DNA from: Planococcus sp. APC 4015
GTDB taxonomy: Bacteria; Actinomycetota; Actinomycetes; Actinomycetales; Microbacteriaceae
Length of the DNA stretch: 64,000 nt
Assembly (NCBI GenBank): GCA_030407505.1
Contig: JASDDH010000018.1
Location: 1 to 64,000, forward strand
Direction: 5' to 3'
The notes under the pieces: generated by a model
The model's input: the letters and a program-made list of their open reading frames with translations, nothing else
What the model was told of the DNA's origin: nothing
The model's database searches: none
Position numbers and translations under genes: made by a program
In this document: in pieces, positions 1 through 7,814 of the stretch
Position numbering within the stretch: the first letter of the stretch is position 1
How the letters are laid out: every line of letters starts with the position of its first letter

Positions 1-209
1 ACGCCGACGCGCGGTCGGGCTCTCGCGGCGCGGACTCGTTCGCCTGGAGCATCAGCGCGCGGCTCGACGACCGTCCTCCCCGGGTAGCCGCCCTCGCTGA
101 CGACGACCTGGACGGACCCTGGCGTCAGCTCATCGACGAGGTGCGGGCGTTCGGGGCCCCGGCACGCCTGCCGCGCGACCACCCGGCGGGAGAACGACCG
201 GGGCGCTGA
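1..209 (+). CDS. C-terminal end of an unidentified protein (truncated by the window edge)
   Basis: An open frame enters at base 3 and ends at the TGA at 207-209, giving 68 visible residues. The piece is rich in Arg, Asp and Ala, contains a segment resembling FAWSISARLDD and ends in a charged, Pro/Arg-rich tail. There is no recognisable motif, so no function is offered. Codon use (G/C in third positions) matches the neighbours, which supports real coding. It converges with the acetyltransferase gene, leaving only 6 nt between stop codons and no hairpin. Confidence 0.5.
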   Translation, partial: ADARSGSRGADSFAWSISARLDDRPPRVAALADDDLDGPWRQLIDEVRAFGAPARLPRDHPAGERPGR

Positions 210-215
210 CCGGCC

Positions 216-830
216 TCACCCGCGCCCGAACAGTCGGCGCTTCTTGACGGGCGTGAGCGACTTCTGCAGTGTGATCGTGCCCAGCCAGCGGTTGAACTTG
301 AAGCCGACCCGCCCCATGCGGCCGACCTCGGTGAAGCCGAGCCTCTCGTGCAGGGCGACCGAGCCCTCGGCGCCCTTGTCGCTGATGATGGCCACCATCT
401 CGCGTATCCCCGCCTCTTCGCTGGCGGCGATGAGGGCGACCAGCAGCGCTTTCCCCAGCCCCTTGCCCGTGGCGGCCTGGCCGAGGTAGATGGAGTTCTC
501 GACGCTGAAGCGGTACCCGGACTTGCTCGACATCGGCTGGACCAGTGCGTAGCCGAGCACCTGACCGCTCGGCGACTCGGCGACGAGGAACGGCAGTCCC
601 GCCTGCTTCAGCCGGTCCAGCTTCTCGCGCCACTGGGCGATCGTCCACTTCTTCTCATCGAAGGTCACGACCGAGTTGGTGACGTAGTAGTTGTAGATCT
701 CGCGGATGTCGGGGACGTCGCTCTCCCGCGCGGGCCGGATCTCGTACGAGAACGGACGCTCGGGCTCGGGCGCGCGGCGCAGATGCCAGGGCAGCCGCCG
801 TCTGTCGCGGTCGTATTCCTCTTCGAGCAT
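216..830 (-). CDS. GNAT-family N-acetyltransferase, phosphinothricin-acetyltransferase-like
   Basis: A 204-residue acetyl-CoA-dependent N-acetyltransferase, presumably cytosolic. Residues 29-190 carry the GNAT fold: the EIYNYYV segment (44-50) followed by TFDE is typical of the PAT/Bar/YncA branch, and ATGKGLG (120-126) is the acetyl-CoA pyrophosphate loop. An extra basic N-terminus of about 28 residues and a tail KKRRLFGRG extend it beyond the usual 170-180. The branch acetylates small amino-acid-like amines (phosphinothricin, methionine sulfone or sulfoximine), but the substrate here cannot be read. The start is set by a TAGGCT hexamer 6 nt before the ATG. Monocistronic. Confidence 0.85.
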   Translation of the reverse strand: MLEEEYDRDRRRLPWHLRRAPEPERPFSYEIRPARESDVPDIREIYNYYVTNSVVTFDEKKWTIAQWREKLDRLKQAGLPFLVAESPSGQVLGYALVQPMSSKSGYRFSVENSIYLGQAATGKGLGKALLVALIAASEEAGIREMVAIISDKGAEGSVALHERLGFTEVGRMGRVGFKFNRWLGTITLQKSLTPVKKRRLFGRG

Positions 831-836
831 TCCGTC

Positions 837-842
837 AGCCTA
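837..842 (-). promoter_or_regulatory. Leaderless-type -10 hexamer of the acetyltransferase gene
   Basis: TAGGCT on the minus strand lies 6 nt before the ATG at 830. No Shine-Dalgarno sequence fits in between, so the transcript probably begins at the start codon. Confidence 0.55.
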
Positions 843-862
843 CGGGCCGGGGCGCCACCGTG

Positions 863-1543
863 TCAGTCCGGAATCCGCCAGTCGACCGGCTCCGCGCCCT
901 GCTCCTCGAGAAGGGCGTTGGCCCGCGAGAACGGCCGAGATCCGAAGAATCCGCGGTACGACGACAGCGGCGACGGATGCGGCGATTCGATGATCGGCGT
1001 CCCGCCGAGGAGGGGCCGCAGGCCCGCGGCATCCTTCCCCCACAGGATCGCGACCAGCGGCCGGTCCCGCAACACGAGCGTGCGGATCGCATGCTCGGTC
1101 ACGCGCTCCCATCCCCAGCCGCGGTGGGATGCCGGGAGCCCCGGCGAGACGGTGAGCACCCGGTTGAGCAGCAGGACCCCCTGATCGCTCCACGCCGACA
1201 GATCGCCGTGCGAGGCGGCGGGGATGGAGAGGTCGTCCTCGAGCTCGCGGTAGATGTTCGCCAGGCTCTTCGGCAGCGGCCGCACGTCTCGCTCGACGGC
1301 GAACGAGAGCCCGATCGGGTGCCCGGGCGTGGGATACGGGTCCTGCCCCACGATGAGGACCTTGACCTCGGCCGGCCGGCACTGGAACGCCCGCAGCACG
1401 CGGTCGCCGGACGGCAGATAGGGCCCTGCCTCCCGCAGTCGCGCACCGAGCGCGGCGATGTCGGGGCCGACCGGCGCGAGTGCCTCGGCCCAGCCCTCGT
1501 CGATGAGGCCGGCGGCGGCGAGTTCAGGCAGCGACAGCGGCAT
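863..1543 (-). CDS. ung: Uracil-DNA glycosylase, family 1
   Basis: A 226-residue base-excision repair enzyme that removes uracil from DNA. The water-activating loop GQDPYP is at 66-71 (catalytic Asp68; actinobacteria often have Pro where E. coli has His), the LLLN-type uracil-binding segment at 124-127 and the HPSPLS minor-groove loop at 189-194 (His189). The length is normal for the family. The start ATG at 1543 is 12 nt after the stop of the phosphoribosyltransferase gene, with GAGGCGA as a modest ribosome-binding site, so the two are probably co-transcribed. Confidence 0.96.
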   Translation of the reverse strand: MPLSLPELAAAGLIDEGWAEALAPVGPDIAALGARLREAGPYLPSGDRVLRAFQCRPAEVKVLIVGQDPYPTPGHPIGLSFAVERDVRPLPKSLANIYRELEDDLSIPAASHGDLSAWSDQGVLLLNRVLTVSPGLPASHRGWGWERVTEHAIRTLVLRDRPLVAILWGKDAAGLRPLLGGTPIIESPHPSPLSSYRGFFGSRPFSRANALLEEQGAEPVDWRIPD

Positions 1544-1555
1544 GATCGCGTCGCC

Positions 1556-2050
1556 TCAGAGTCCCGCCTCGTCGAGGACCGATCCGTGGGCCGACCAGGG
1601 GAAGTCGATCCACAGCGAGGTGTCTCTGAAGGCGTAGTCGGGTTGGATGACGGTGGTCGGCTTGGTGTAGATCGTCGCCGTGCGCACCTCGGCGCCGCGA
1701 TCGGTCAGCAGCTGCACCGCGAGGGCGAGGGTGCGACCGCTGTCGGCGACGTCGTCCACGAGCAGCACCCGACGGCCGTCGAGATAGGTCATGTCGAGCT
1801 CGGGAGGCAGCACTTCGGGGGCGTCGAGTACGGTGCCGACTCCGGTGTAGAACTCGACGTTGATCGCGCCGCAGTTCTTCACGTCGAGCCCGTAGGCGAT
1901 CGCCCCGGCCGGCAGCAGGCCGCCGCGGGCGATCGCGACCACCACTTCGGGCGCGAAGCCGTCGGCGACGATCGCACGGGCGATCTCACGGGATGCCTCA
2001 CCGAAGCCGTCCCACGTCAGGACCTCCCGCTCGCTGGTCGTGTTCTCCAC
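1556..2050 (-). CDS. Purine-type phosphoribosyltransferase
   Basis: A 164-residue type I phosphoribosyltransferase. The PRPP-binding signature VLLVDDVADSGRT sits at residues 95-107 and the conserved VVVAIARGG segment at 37-45. The small size and the SLWIDFPW hood near the C-terminus resemble xanthine/hypoxanthine-guanine phosphoribosyltransferases (purine salvage: base + PRPP to nucleotide); the exact base is not readable. The frame stays open far upstream, but GTG at 2050 is chosen because GAGGGGG lies 7 nt ahead and a TAGGCT hexamer stands at 2082-2087. It leads into ung. Confidence 0.85.
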   Translation of the reverse strand: MENTTSEREVLTWDGFGEASREIARAIVADGFAPEVVVAIARGGLLPAGAIAYGLDVKNCGAINVEFYTGVGTVLDAPEVLPPELDMTYLDGRRVLLVDDVADSGRTLALAVQLLTDRGAEVRTATIYTKPTTVIQPDYAFRDTSLWIDFPWSAHGSVLDEAGL

Positions 2051-2081
2051 CCGGCATCCCCCTCGGAATCGTCGTTCGGCC

Positions 2082-2087
2082 AGCCTA
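2082..2087 (-). promoter_or_regulatory. -10 hexamer of the phosphoribosyltransferase-ung pair
   Basis: TAGGCT on the minus strand would start a transcript about 25 nt before the GTG at 2050, leaving room for the GAGGGGG ribosome-binding site. It is back-to-back with the promoter of the MFS gene. Confidence 0.45.
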
Positions 2088-2098
2088 CGGCCCGGCAG

Positions 2099-2104
2099 TA
2101 GGCT
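2099..2104 (+). promoter_or_regulatory. Leaderless-type -10 hexamer of the MFS gene at 2111
   Basis: TAGGCT followed by 6 nt and GTG; no ribosome-binding site is visible, consistent with a leaderless mRNA. Confidence 0.55.
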
Positions 2105-2110
2105 CACCTC

Positions 2111-3586
2111 GTGATGCACACCCTCCGGAGCTCCGCCCTCGGCATCACCGCGGGCCTCATCGGCTGGTTCATCGTGGTCGAGCTCGTCAGCGGGCTGCTG
2201 CAGGGGTTCTATGTGCCGCTGTTCAGCGACATCGTCATCCACCTGGGGATCCGCGACGCCGACGTGAACTGGTTCGAGGCGGCGCAGCTGCTGCTGTCGT
2301 CGATCGTCGTGCCCGTGCTGGCGAAGATCGGCGACATGTTCGGGCACAAGAAGGTGCTGCTCATCGCCACGGTGCTGACCGCGGGGGCGACCTGGTGGGT
2401 CGCGTTCGCGGGCGACTTCTGGTCGTTCCTCATCGCGTGGGCTCTGCAGGGCTTCTACGTCGTGTGGCTGCCGCTCGAGATCGCGCTCATCTTCGAGCGC
2501 GGGCGTCGGCAGTCGCGCGGCACCTCGACCACCCGGCGTGCGGCGGGGCTCCTCATCGTGGGACTGCAGGTCGGCGCGATCGTCGGCGCGCTCGCTGCCG
2601 GGCGCGTGTTCGCCGCGACCGGCGAGAACCTGACCGCGACCCTCATCATCCCGGCGGTCGCCGTGACGGCGGTGTTCTTCGTCATCCTCTTCGGAGTCCC
2701 CGAATCCGAGCCCCTCCCCGGCCGCAGGTTCGACGTGGCCGGCTTCGCGATCCTCGCGGCAGGACTGCTGCTGGTCACCAGCGCCCTGACGTTCCTGCGC
2801 ATCCCCGATGCGCCGAGCTGGCTCGCGTTCGTGCTGCTGCCCCTGGGCGTTGTGGTGCTGGTGTACTTCGTGCGGTTCGAACTCGGCAGGGACGACCCCG
2901 CGATCGACATCCGCGTGCTCCGGCGTCCCGAGATGTGGCCCATCCAGGTGACCGCGTTCCTCCTGGGCATCAGCGTGCTCGGCGCGCAGGCACCCCTGTC
3001 GACGTTCGTCGGCACGGATCCCGCTCTCGGCTACGGCCTCGGACTCGACGCCACCGAGCGGTCCAACGTCATCGGGGTGTACCTGCTGTTCGTCATCGTC
3101 GGCGCCGTGGTCTTCGCCATCACGTCGCGCAGCCTCCCGCCGCGCGTCCTCCTCATCGTGGGGGCCGTTCTGGTCGGTATCGGCTACGGGCTGTTCCTGC
3201 CGTTCCACGACACGCTCGTCCAGGTGCTCGCGAACATGGCGATCGCCGGCCTCGGCTCGGGCGCCCTGCTCGCCGCGCTGCCCGCCGCGGCCGCGGCCGC
3301 CGCCCCGCGCGGGCAGACGGGGGTGGCTTCCGCGCTCACCAACACCACCAAGACCATCGGCGGCACGTTCTCGTCGGCGGTGTTCGGCGTCGTGCTCGCG
3401 GCGGGCGTCGGCGCGGTGGCCAGCGACACCGCGGCCTCGATCGGCGGCTACCTCGCGGTGTGGTCGATCTGCGCCGTCGGCGGTCTGCTCGCGGCCGTCC
3501 TGCTGTTCTTCGTCCCGAAGGTCGCGTTCGCCGACACGCTGCCCGAGCAGCTGGATGCCGCCGCGGGTGGGTCGCAGATCGTCTGA
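2111..3586 (+). CDS. MFS transporter, multidrug-efflux type
   Basis: A 491-residue major facilitator carrier with about 14 hydrophobic segments, the size and count of the DHA2 (14-TM) drug/H+ antiporter group. The first cytoplasmic loop carries MFGHKKVLL, a relative of MFS motif A. A Gly/Ala-rich loop lies near residues 385-405. The substrate is not predictable. GTG at 2111 is followed directly by ATG (2114), which could also serve; the leaderless hexamer at 2099-2104 favours 2111. It converges with the alaX-like gene with only 1 nt between stops. Confidence 0.85.
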   Translation: MMHTLRSSALGITAGLIGWFIVVELVSGLLQGFYVPLFSDIVIHLGIRDADVNWFEAAQLLLSSIVVPVLAKIGDMFGHKKVLLIATVLTAGATWWVAFAGDFWSFLIAWALQGFYVVWLPLEIALIFERGRRQSRGTSTTRRAAGLLIVGLQVGAIVGALAAGRVFAATGENLTATLIIPAVAVTAVFFVILFGVPESEPLPGRRFDVAGFAILAAGLLLVTSALTFLRIPDAPSWLAFVLLPLGVVVLVYFVRFELGRDDPAIDIRVLRRPEMWPIQVTAFLLGISVLGAQAPLSTFVGTDPALGYGLGLDATERSNVIGVYLLFVIVGAVVFAITSRSLPPRVLLIVGAVLVGIGYGLFLPFHDTLVQVLANMAIAGLGSGALLAALPAAAAAAAPRGQTGVASALTNTTKTIGGTFSSAVFGVVLAAGVGAVASDTAASIGGYLAVWSICAVGGLLAAVLLFFVPKVAFADTLPEQLDAAAGGSQIV

Positions 3587-3587
3587 G

Positions 3588-4460
3588 CTAGACCTCGGGA
3601 GTCGCGGTCGTCGTCATCACGAGCTCGATGCCGCCCTCGGCCGGCGAAGACGTGAAAGCCACCGTCACCGCATGAAGGGCCGCGAGCGACGTGACGTGCG
3701 TCCCTCCGCACGGGATGCGGGCCTCGCCACCGGGAAGCGCGCACACCCACGTCCGCCGATCGGCCAGACGCCGACCGTCGCGCTCGATCCGCACGTCGCC
3801 GTCGGCGGCGACCCAGTCGGCGAGCTGGGCGTCGACGCGCGCGGCGAGACCCTCCAGGTCGCCCAGCGCCTCGACGTCGAAGCCCTTGCGGCGCAGCGAC
3901 TTGCCGATGCGATAGACGTCGCGGGCGCCATCGGGCAGGATGCGCGATTCCTGGATCGCGAGCGCGTCGAACGCGGGGGCGCCGAGCGCGTCGACGGCGA
4001 CCTCTTTGCGCCACGCGCCGGACAGCGCGGCATCCAGTGCGAGAGATGCCAGGTGACAGGCGGTGTGCCCGGCCGACAGGGCAGCGCGGTGGCCGGCATC
4101 CACGTCTATCGTGACCTCATCGCCTGGCGCGATCCCGGCGCGGTCCGCCACGATGTGCGCGACCACGAACGTCCAGCCCTCGGTGCCCGTGCGCACCGGA
4201 ACGTCGGGTCCGAGCAGCAGGGTGTCGCCCTGCGCCGCGCCGACGACGGCATCCACGATCGCGACGTCGTCACCGCCGGCGGTGTGCAGCGTGCCGTGAT
4301 CGGCCGGCTGGTCGGGCCAGGCGGTGTCGACGGGGTGGAACGCCGTGGCATCGACGATGACGGCGGTGCGTCCCGCGCCCGCGTCGACGACGTGCGCGAC
4401 CCGGGATGTCGACGTGGTGGCTCCGTCGGGATACGTGACGACGGTCCCGTCGTCGATCAT
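3588..4460 (-). CDS. AlaX-like alanyl-tRNA editing domain protein
   Basis: A 290-residue stand-alone relative of the AlaRS editing domain, which hydrolyses mischarged aminoacyl-tRNA(Ala) (Ser or Gly). The two zinc motifs of the family are present: HTACH at 132-136 (HxxxH) and CGGTH at 251-255 (CxxxH). The N-terminal part has the beta-barrel-like FHPVDTAWPDQ segment. There is no synthetase domain. The ATG at 4460 overlaps the SDR stop codon (ATGA), so the two genes are translationally coupled. Confidence 0.85.
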   Translation of the reverse strand: MIDDGTVVTYPDGATTSTSRVAHVVDAGAGRTAVIVDATAFHPVDTAWPDQPADHGTLHTAGGDDVAIVDAVVGAAQGDTLLLGPDVPVRTGTEGWTFVVAHIVADRAGIAPGDEVTIDVDAGHRAALSAGHTACHLASLALDAALSGAWRKEVAVDALGAPAFDALAIQESRILPDGARDVYRIGKSLRRKGFDVEALGDLEGLAARVDAQLADWVAADGDVRIERDGRRLADRRTWVCALPGGEARIPCGGTHVTSLAALHAVTVAFTSSPAEGGIELVMTTTATPEV

Positions 4461-5251
4461 CCGTGCGACCCGGGTGCCGGGCGCACCGACAGCGCACCGC
4501 GCGCCAGCAGGTGCTGCGCGGACTGCGCGACGGGGCGCATCGTGACGAGGTCGAGGTTGACGTGCGCCGGGGCGTCGAGCGCGTAGGCGATGACGTCGGC
4601 GACGTCGCCCGCGGTGAGCGGATTCTCGACCCCCTCGTAGACACGATCGGCGGCCGCCTGGTCTCCGCCGAGCCTGTTGACGGTGAACTCCGGCGTGTAG
4701 ACCATGCCCGGAGCGATCTCGACGACGCGGATCGGCTCGCCGTTGAGCTCGAGACGCAGCGCGTGGGCGAGCATCGACTCGCCCGCCTTCGCGGCGTTGT
4801 AGCCGGCGCCGCCGGCGTAGGCCGTCTGGGCGGCGGTGGAGGTCACGAAGACGGTGTCGGCGTGGCCGTCGGATGCCGCGGCGTCGCGCAGCAGCGGGAG
4901 GAGAGCCGAGACCAGGCGCTGACCCGACAGCACATTGACCTCGAACATCCACTGCCAGTCCGCGGCGCGTCCGTCCTCCACCCGGTCCGCGCCCCGCGCG
5001 CCGCCCGCGACGTGCACGAGGGCGTGCACCGGACCGCTGCCCGACAGCCATCCCGCGAGTGCCTCGACGTCGGTCGCCGAGGTGACGTCGGCGGCGAAAG
5101 CCACGATGCCGGTCTCGTTCTCGAGCGCCGCGAGCCGCTCCGCACGCCGGGCGACGCCGACGACGTCCCACCCCCGCTGTCGGAGCTCCCGGGCCACGGC
5201 TTCGCCGATACCCGAACTCGCACCGGTCACAACTGCACGCCTGGTCACCAT
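4457..5251 (-). CDS. Short-chain dehydrogenase/reductase
   Basis: A 264-residue classical SDR oxidoreductase. The dinucleotide loop TGASSGIG is at 9-16, the catalytic Ser at 138, and YNAAK at 151-155 gives the Tyr/Lys pair; the Arg residues after strand 2 suggest NADP(H) preference. The NNAG motif is replaced by HVAGG. The substrate is unknown; the nearest look-alikes are YdfG/serine-dehydrogenase-type SDRs. The start ATG at 5251 follows a TAGCGT hexamer by 7 nt. Its stop overlaps the start of the alaX-like gene. Confidence 0.9.
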   Translation of the reverse strand: MVTRRAVVTGASSGIGEAVARELRQRGWDVVGVARRAERLAALENETGIVAFAADVTSATDVEALAGWLSGSGPVHALVHVAGGARGADRVEDGRAADWQWMFEVNVLSGQRLVSALLPLLRDAAASDGHADTVFVTSTAAQTAYAGGAGYNAAKAGESMLAHALRLELNGEPIRVVEIAPGMVYTPEFTVNRLGGDQAAADRVYEGVENPLTAGDVADVIAYALDAPAHVNLDLVTMRPVAQSAQHLLARGALSVRPAPGSHG

Positions 5252-5258
5252 GCCCCCC

Positions 5259-5264
5259 ACGCTA
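5259..5264 (-). promoter_or_regulatory. Leaderless-type -10 hexamer of the SDR-alaX operon
   Basis: TAGCGT (minus strand) lies 7 nt before the ATG at 5251. The intervening G-run could act as a weak ribosome-binding site. Confidence 0.45.
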
Positions 5265-5320
5265 CCCGCCGCGAGGTTACGGAAGATTTCCCGGCCGTTG
5301 TCTCGGGGCGCTCGGCATCC

Positions 5321-5326
5321 TACTGT
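5321..5326 (+). promoter_or_regulatory. Candidate -10 of metY
   Basis: TACTGT would start transcription near 5333, giving a leader of about 70 nt that contains the inverted repeat 5343-5360 and the AGGAG at 5392-5396. Confidence 0.35.
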
Positions 5327-5342
5327 CGCTTCAGGCCGCGAA

Positions 5343-5360
5343 TCACGCAGAGCGGCGTGA
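5343..5360. promoter_or_regulatory. Inverted repeat in the metY leader
   Basis: TCACGC and GCGTGA are perfect 6-nt arms separated by 6 nt, just downstream of the predicted metY start of transcription. It could be a repressor site or an RNA hairpin. No full SAM riboswitch could be assembled from the 152-nt gap. Confidence 0.35.
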
Positions 5361-5403
5361 CCAGCCACCGTCCAGACCCACCCCGATCCTCAGGAGTCCT
5401 CCC

Positions 5404-6726
5404 ATGTCCGCACCCGAGAACTGGCGCTTCGAGACCAAGCAGATCCACTCGGGCGCTGCGCCCGATCCGGTGACGAAGGCTCGCGCGACGCCGATCTATC
5501 AGACGACCTCGTACGTCTTCGACAACGCCGACCACGCCGCCAACCTCTTCGCCCTCGCGGAGTTCGGCAACATCTACACCCGCATCCAGAACCCCACCCA
5601 GGCCGTCGTCGAAGAGCGTCTCGCCGCACTCGAGGGCGGAACCGGGGCACTGCTGGTCGCCAGCGGGCAGGCCGCCGAGGCGTTCGCGGTGCTCAACATC
5701 GCTCAGGCCGGCGACCACATCGTCTCGTCGTCGTCGATCTACGGCGGCACGTACAACCTGTTCAAGTACACCCTCGCCAAGCTCGGCATCGAGACGACGT
5801 TCGTCGAGAACCAGGACGACCCCGACGCCTGGCGGGCCGCGGTGCGTCCGAACACCAAGCTGTTCTTCGCCGAGACGATCGGCAACCCGAAGATCAACGT
5901 GCTCGACATCCGCTCCGTCGCCGACGTCGCCCACGAGAGCGGCGTGCCCCTGATCGTCGACAACACGATCGCGACGCCCTACCTGATCAAGCCCTTCGAG
6001 TTCGGCGCCGACATCGTCGTGCACTCGGCCACGAAGTTCCTCGGCGGTCACGGCACCGTCATCGGCGGCGTCATCGTCGACGGCGGCACGTTCGCGTGGT
6101 CCGAGAACGTCGACCGCTTCCCCGGTCTCACCGAGCCCGACCCGTCGTACCACGGAGCGTCGTACACGGCGGCGGTCGGAGACGGACTCGCCTACATCAT
6201 CAAGGCGCGGGTCCAGCTGCTGCGCGACCTCGGAGCGGCGATCTCGCCGCAGAGCGCGTGGCTGCTCATCCAGGGCATCGAGACCCTGTCGCTGCGCATC
6301 GAGCGTCACGTGCAGAACGCGCAGGAGATCGCGGAGTGGCTGGAGAACCACGCCGACGTCGCGTCGGTGAACTACTCCGGTCTCCCGACCTCGCCGTGGT
6401 ATGCGGCGGCGAACGAGTACGCCCCGAAGGGTGTGGGCGCCGTGCTGTCGTTCGAGCTGAAGGGCGGCGTGCAGGCGGGGCGCGAGTTCGTCAACTCACT
6501 GACCCTGTTCAGCCACCTCGCGAACATCGGCGACGTGCGCTCGCTCGTCATCCACCCCGCATCCACCACCCACTCGCAGCTCACGCCGGAGCAGCAGCTG
6601 ACGTCGGGTGTCACCCCCGGCCTCGTGCGCCTCTCGGTCGGCCTCGAGAACATCGACGACCTCAAAGCCGATCTCGACCAGGCCCTGGCTGCCGCGCGCC
6701 GCGTCTCGGAGGCCGCCCGCGCCTGA
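5404..6726 (+). CDS. metY: O-acetylhomoserine sulfhydrylase
   Basis: A 440-residue PLP enzyme of the Cys/Met-metabolism family that makes homocysteine from O-acetylhomoserine and sulfide. Asp186 (VDNT) contacts the PLP ring and Lys211 in SATKFLGGHGT forms the Schiff base. The length (about 430-440, longer than cystathionine synthases of about 390) and the retained insertions favour MetY. Ribosome-binding site AGGAG 7 nt before the ATG at 5404. The acetyl donor's enzyme, metX, lies 3.4 kb downstream rather than adjacent. A strong hairpin follows the stop. Confidence 0.95.
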   Translation: MSAPENWRFETKQIHSGAAPDPVTKARATPIYQTTSYVFDNADHAANLFALAEFGNIYTRIQNPTQAVVEERLAALEGGTGALLVASGQAAEAFAVLNIAQAGDHIVSSSSIYGGTYNLFKYTLAKLGIETTFVENQDDPDAWRAAVRPNTKLFFAETIGNPKINVLDIRSVADVAHESGVPLIVDNTIATPYLIKPFEFGADIVVHSATKFLGGHGTVIGGVIVDGGTFAWSENVDRFPGLTEPDPSYHGASYTAAVGDGLAYIIKARVQLLRDLGAAISPQSAWLLIQGIETLSLRIERHVQNAQEIAEWLENHADVASVNYSGLPTSPWYAAANEYAPKGVGAVLSFELKGGVQAGREFVNSLTLFSHLANIGDVRSLVIHPASTTHSQLTPEQQLTSGVTPGLVRLSVGLENIDDLKADLDQALAAARRVSEAARA

Positions 6727-6750
6727 CTTCCCGTGCAAGGGATGTGACGG

Positions 6751-6779
6751 GAGCCCCGACCTCGCGAGGGTCGGGGCTC
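6751..6779. terminator. Terminator hairpin after metY
   Basis: GAGCCCCGACC (6751-6761) pairs perfectly with GGTCGGGGCTC (6769-6779); the inner CTC/GAG extends the stem. It lies between two convergent genes and can serve both. Confidence 0.8.
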
Positions 6780-6793
6780 TCGCACGCGTCGTG

Positions 6794-7756
6794 TCAGTTC
6801 CGGATGCCGGGGGCCGCGGCATCCGCCCACGACAGCACCCGGAGGGCGCGGAGGGTGATCCAGCGGCTCGGGAACCCTTCGGCTTCGCGCTCGAAGCCGA
6901 ACAGCGTCGGTCCTTCGTGCGTGAGCTCGAGCTGCCACATCCCCATCGGGAGTCGCTTGGCCCGCAACAGCGCGACGGCTTCGGCGAATCTCGGGTCATC
7001 GGCGGGCCGGGTCTGTCGAAAGTGGTCGAGAGCCCGCAACACGTCGTAGAACCACCGCACCGGGTACGACGCCATGCCGAACCGGGGATCGATGAACGCG
7101 CCGTCCGACTTGCGTCGCAGAAGTGACCGTTCGAGCAGATACTCCTCGGCCGCGAGGCGCGCCGCGGTGACGGCGTCCGATCCGGCGGGCGTGTTCTCGA
7201 GAGCCCACAGACCCTCGATCGCGCAGATCGTCGAGTGGAACGACGACGGGCTCGTCCCGTCCTGGTCCCAGCAGTTCCAGCCACCGTCGGCGAGCTGACC
7301 GGCGAGCAGGGTGTCGGCGATCGGCGTCCCGTCCTGACCGAAGTACGCCGCGATGCGCAGGGCGATGCCGTTGACGCACGGCTCGACCTCCCCGTCGAAG
7401 TAACGCTGCCCGTCGTGCTCCCACGTCACCTGGTCGCGCACGCGGCCGATCGCCGTGCGCACCGCGGGATCGTCGGGGTCGATGCCGAAGTCCGCGAGCT
7501 GCTGCAGCGCGAAGTGCGTCGCGGTCCACGCATCGAAGAACGGTCGATCCTCGTGGGCCCAGCCGGGGCGGTACGTGCCGGCATCCCAGCGGCCGTCGTC
7601 ATCCTGCAGCGACAGGAGGCGCGCACCCCACCCCTCCCGGGCGACGCGGGACCGCTCGGCGGCGACGTCGTCTTCCGACGCGTCGGTGAGATCGCGCAGG
7701 GTCTGCCAGCGGATCGCCGGGTCTCCGTCGAGCAGGTCGTCGATGATCTCGTCCAT
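6794..7756 (-). CDS. Alpha/alpha-toroid (squalene-cyclase/prenyltransferase-fold) protein
   Basis: A 320-residue protein with repeated helix pairs and QW-like motifs: LQDDDGRWDAGTY near residue 50 and LADGGWNCWDQDG near residue 150. These belong to the terpene-cyclase/prenyltransferase alpha-alpha barrel, but the DXDD acid motif of squalene-hopene cyclases is not evident and the protein is half their size, so cyclase activity is doubtful. No signal peptide. The start ATG at 7756 is preceded by TAGCAT at 7 nt; a start further upstream would cross the promoter. Divergent from the DUF2332 gene. Confidence 0.7.
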   Translation of the reverse strand: MDEIIDDLLDGDPAIRWQTLRDLTDASEDDVAAERSRVAREGWGARLLSLQDDDGRWDAGTYRPGWAHEDRPFFDAWTATHFALQQLADFGIDPDDPAVRTAIGRVRDQVTWEHDGQRYFDGEVEPCVNGIALRIAAYFGQDGTPIADTLLAGQLADGGWNCWDQDGTSPSSFHSTICAIEGLWALENTPAGSDAVTAARLAAEEYLLERSLLRRKSDGAFIDPRFGMASYPVRWFYDVLRALDHFRQTRPADDPRFAEAVALLRAKRLPMGMWQLELTHEGPTLFGFEREAEGFPSRWITLRALRVLSWADAAAPGIRN

Positions 7757-7763
7757 GCCACGG

Positions 7764-7769
7764 ATGCTA
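7764..7769 (-). promoter_or_regulatory. Leaderless-type -10 hexamer of the toroid gene
   Basis: TAGCAT (minus strand), 7 nt before the ATG at 7756. Confidence 0.5.
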
Positions 7770-7787
7770 GACCTGTGCGCCGACACC

Positions 7788-7807
7788 CGATACGACCGGT
7801 CGTATCG
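7788..7807. promoter_or_regulatory. 20-bp perfect palindrome, candidate operator
   Basis: CGATACGACCGGTCGTATCG is a perfect 20-bp palindrome in the 58-nt gap between the toroid gene and the DUF2332 gene. Its right half overlaps the TATCGT hexamer (7803-7808) of the DUF2332 gene, so a bound dimer would block that promoter. The size suits a TetR-, GntR- or MarR-type regulator; none is encoded next to it. Confidence 0.7.
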
Positions 7808-7808
7808 T
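7803..7808 (+). promoter_or_regulatory. Leaderless-type -10 hexamer of the DUF2332 gene
   Basis: TATCGT, 6 nt, then GTG at 7815. It overlaps the palindrome 7788-7807. Confidence 0.5.
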
Positions 7809-7814
7809 GAGCGT

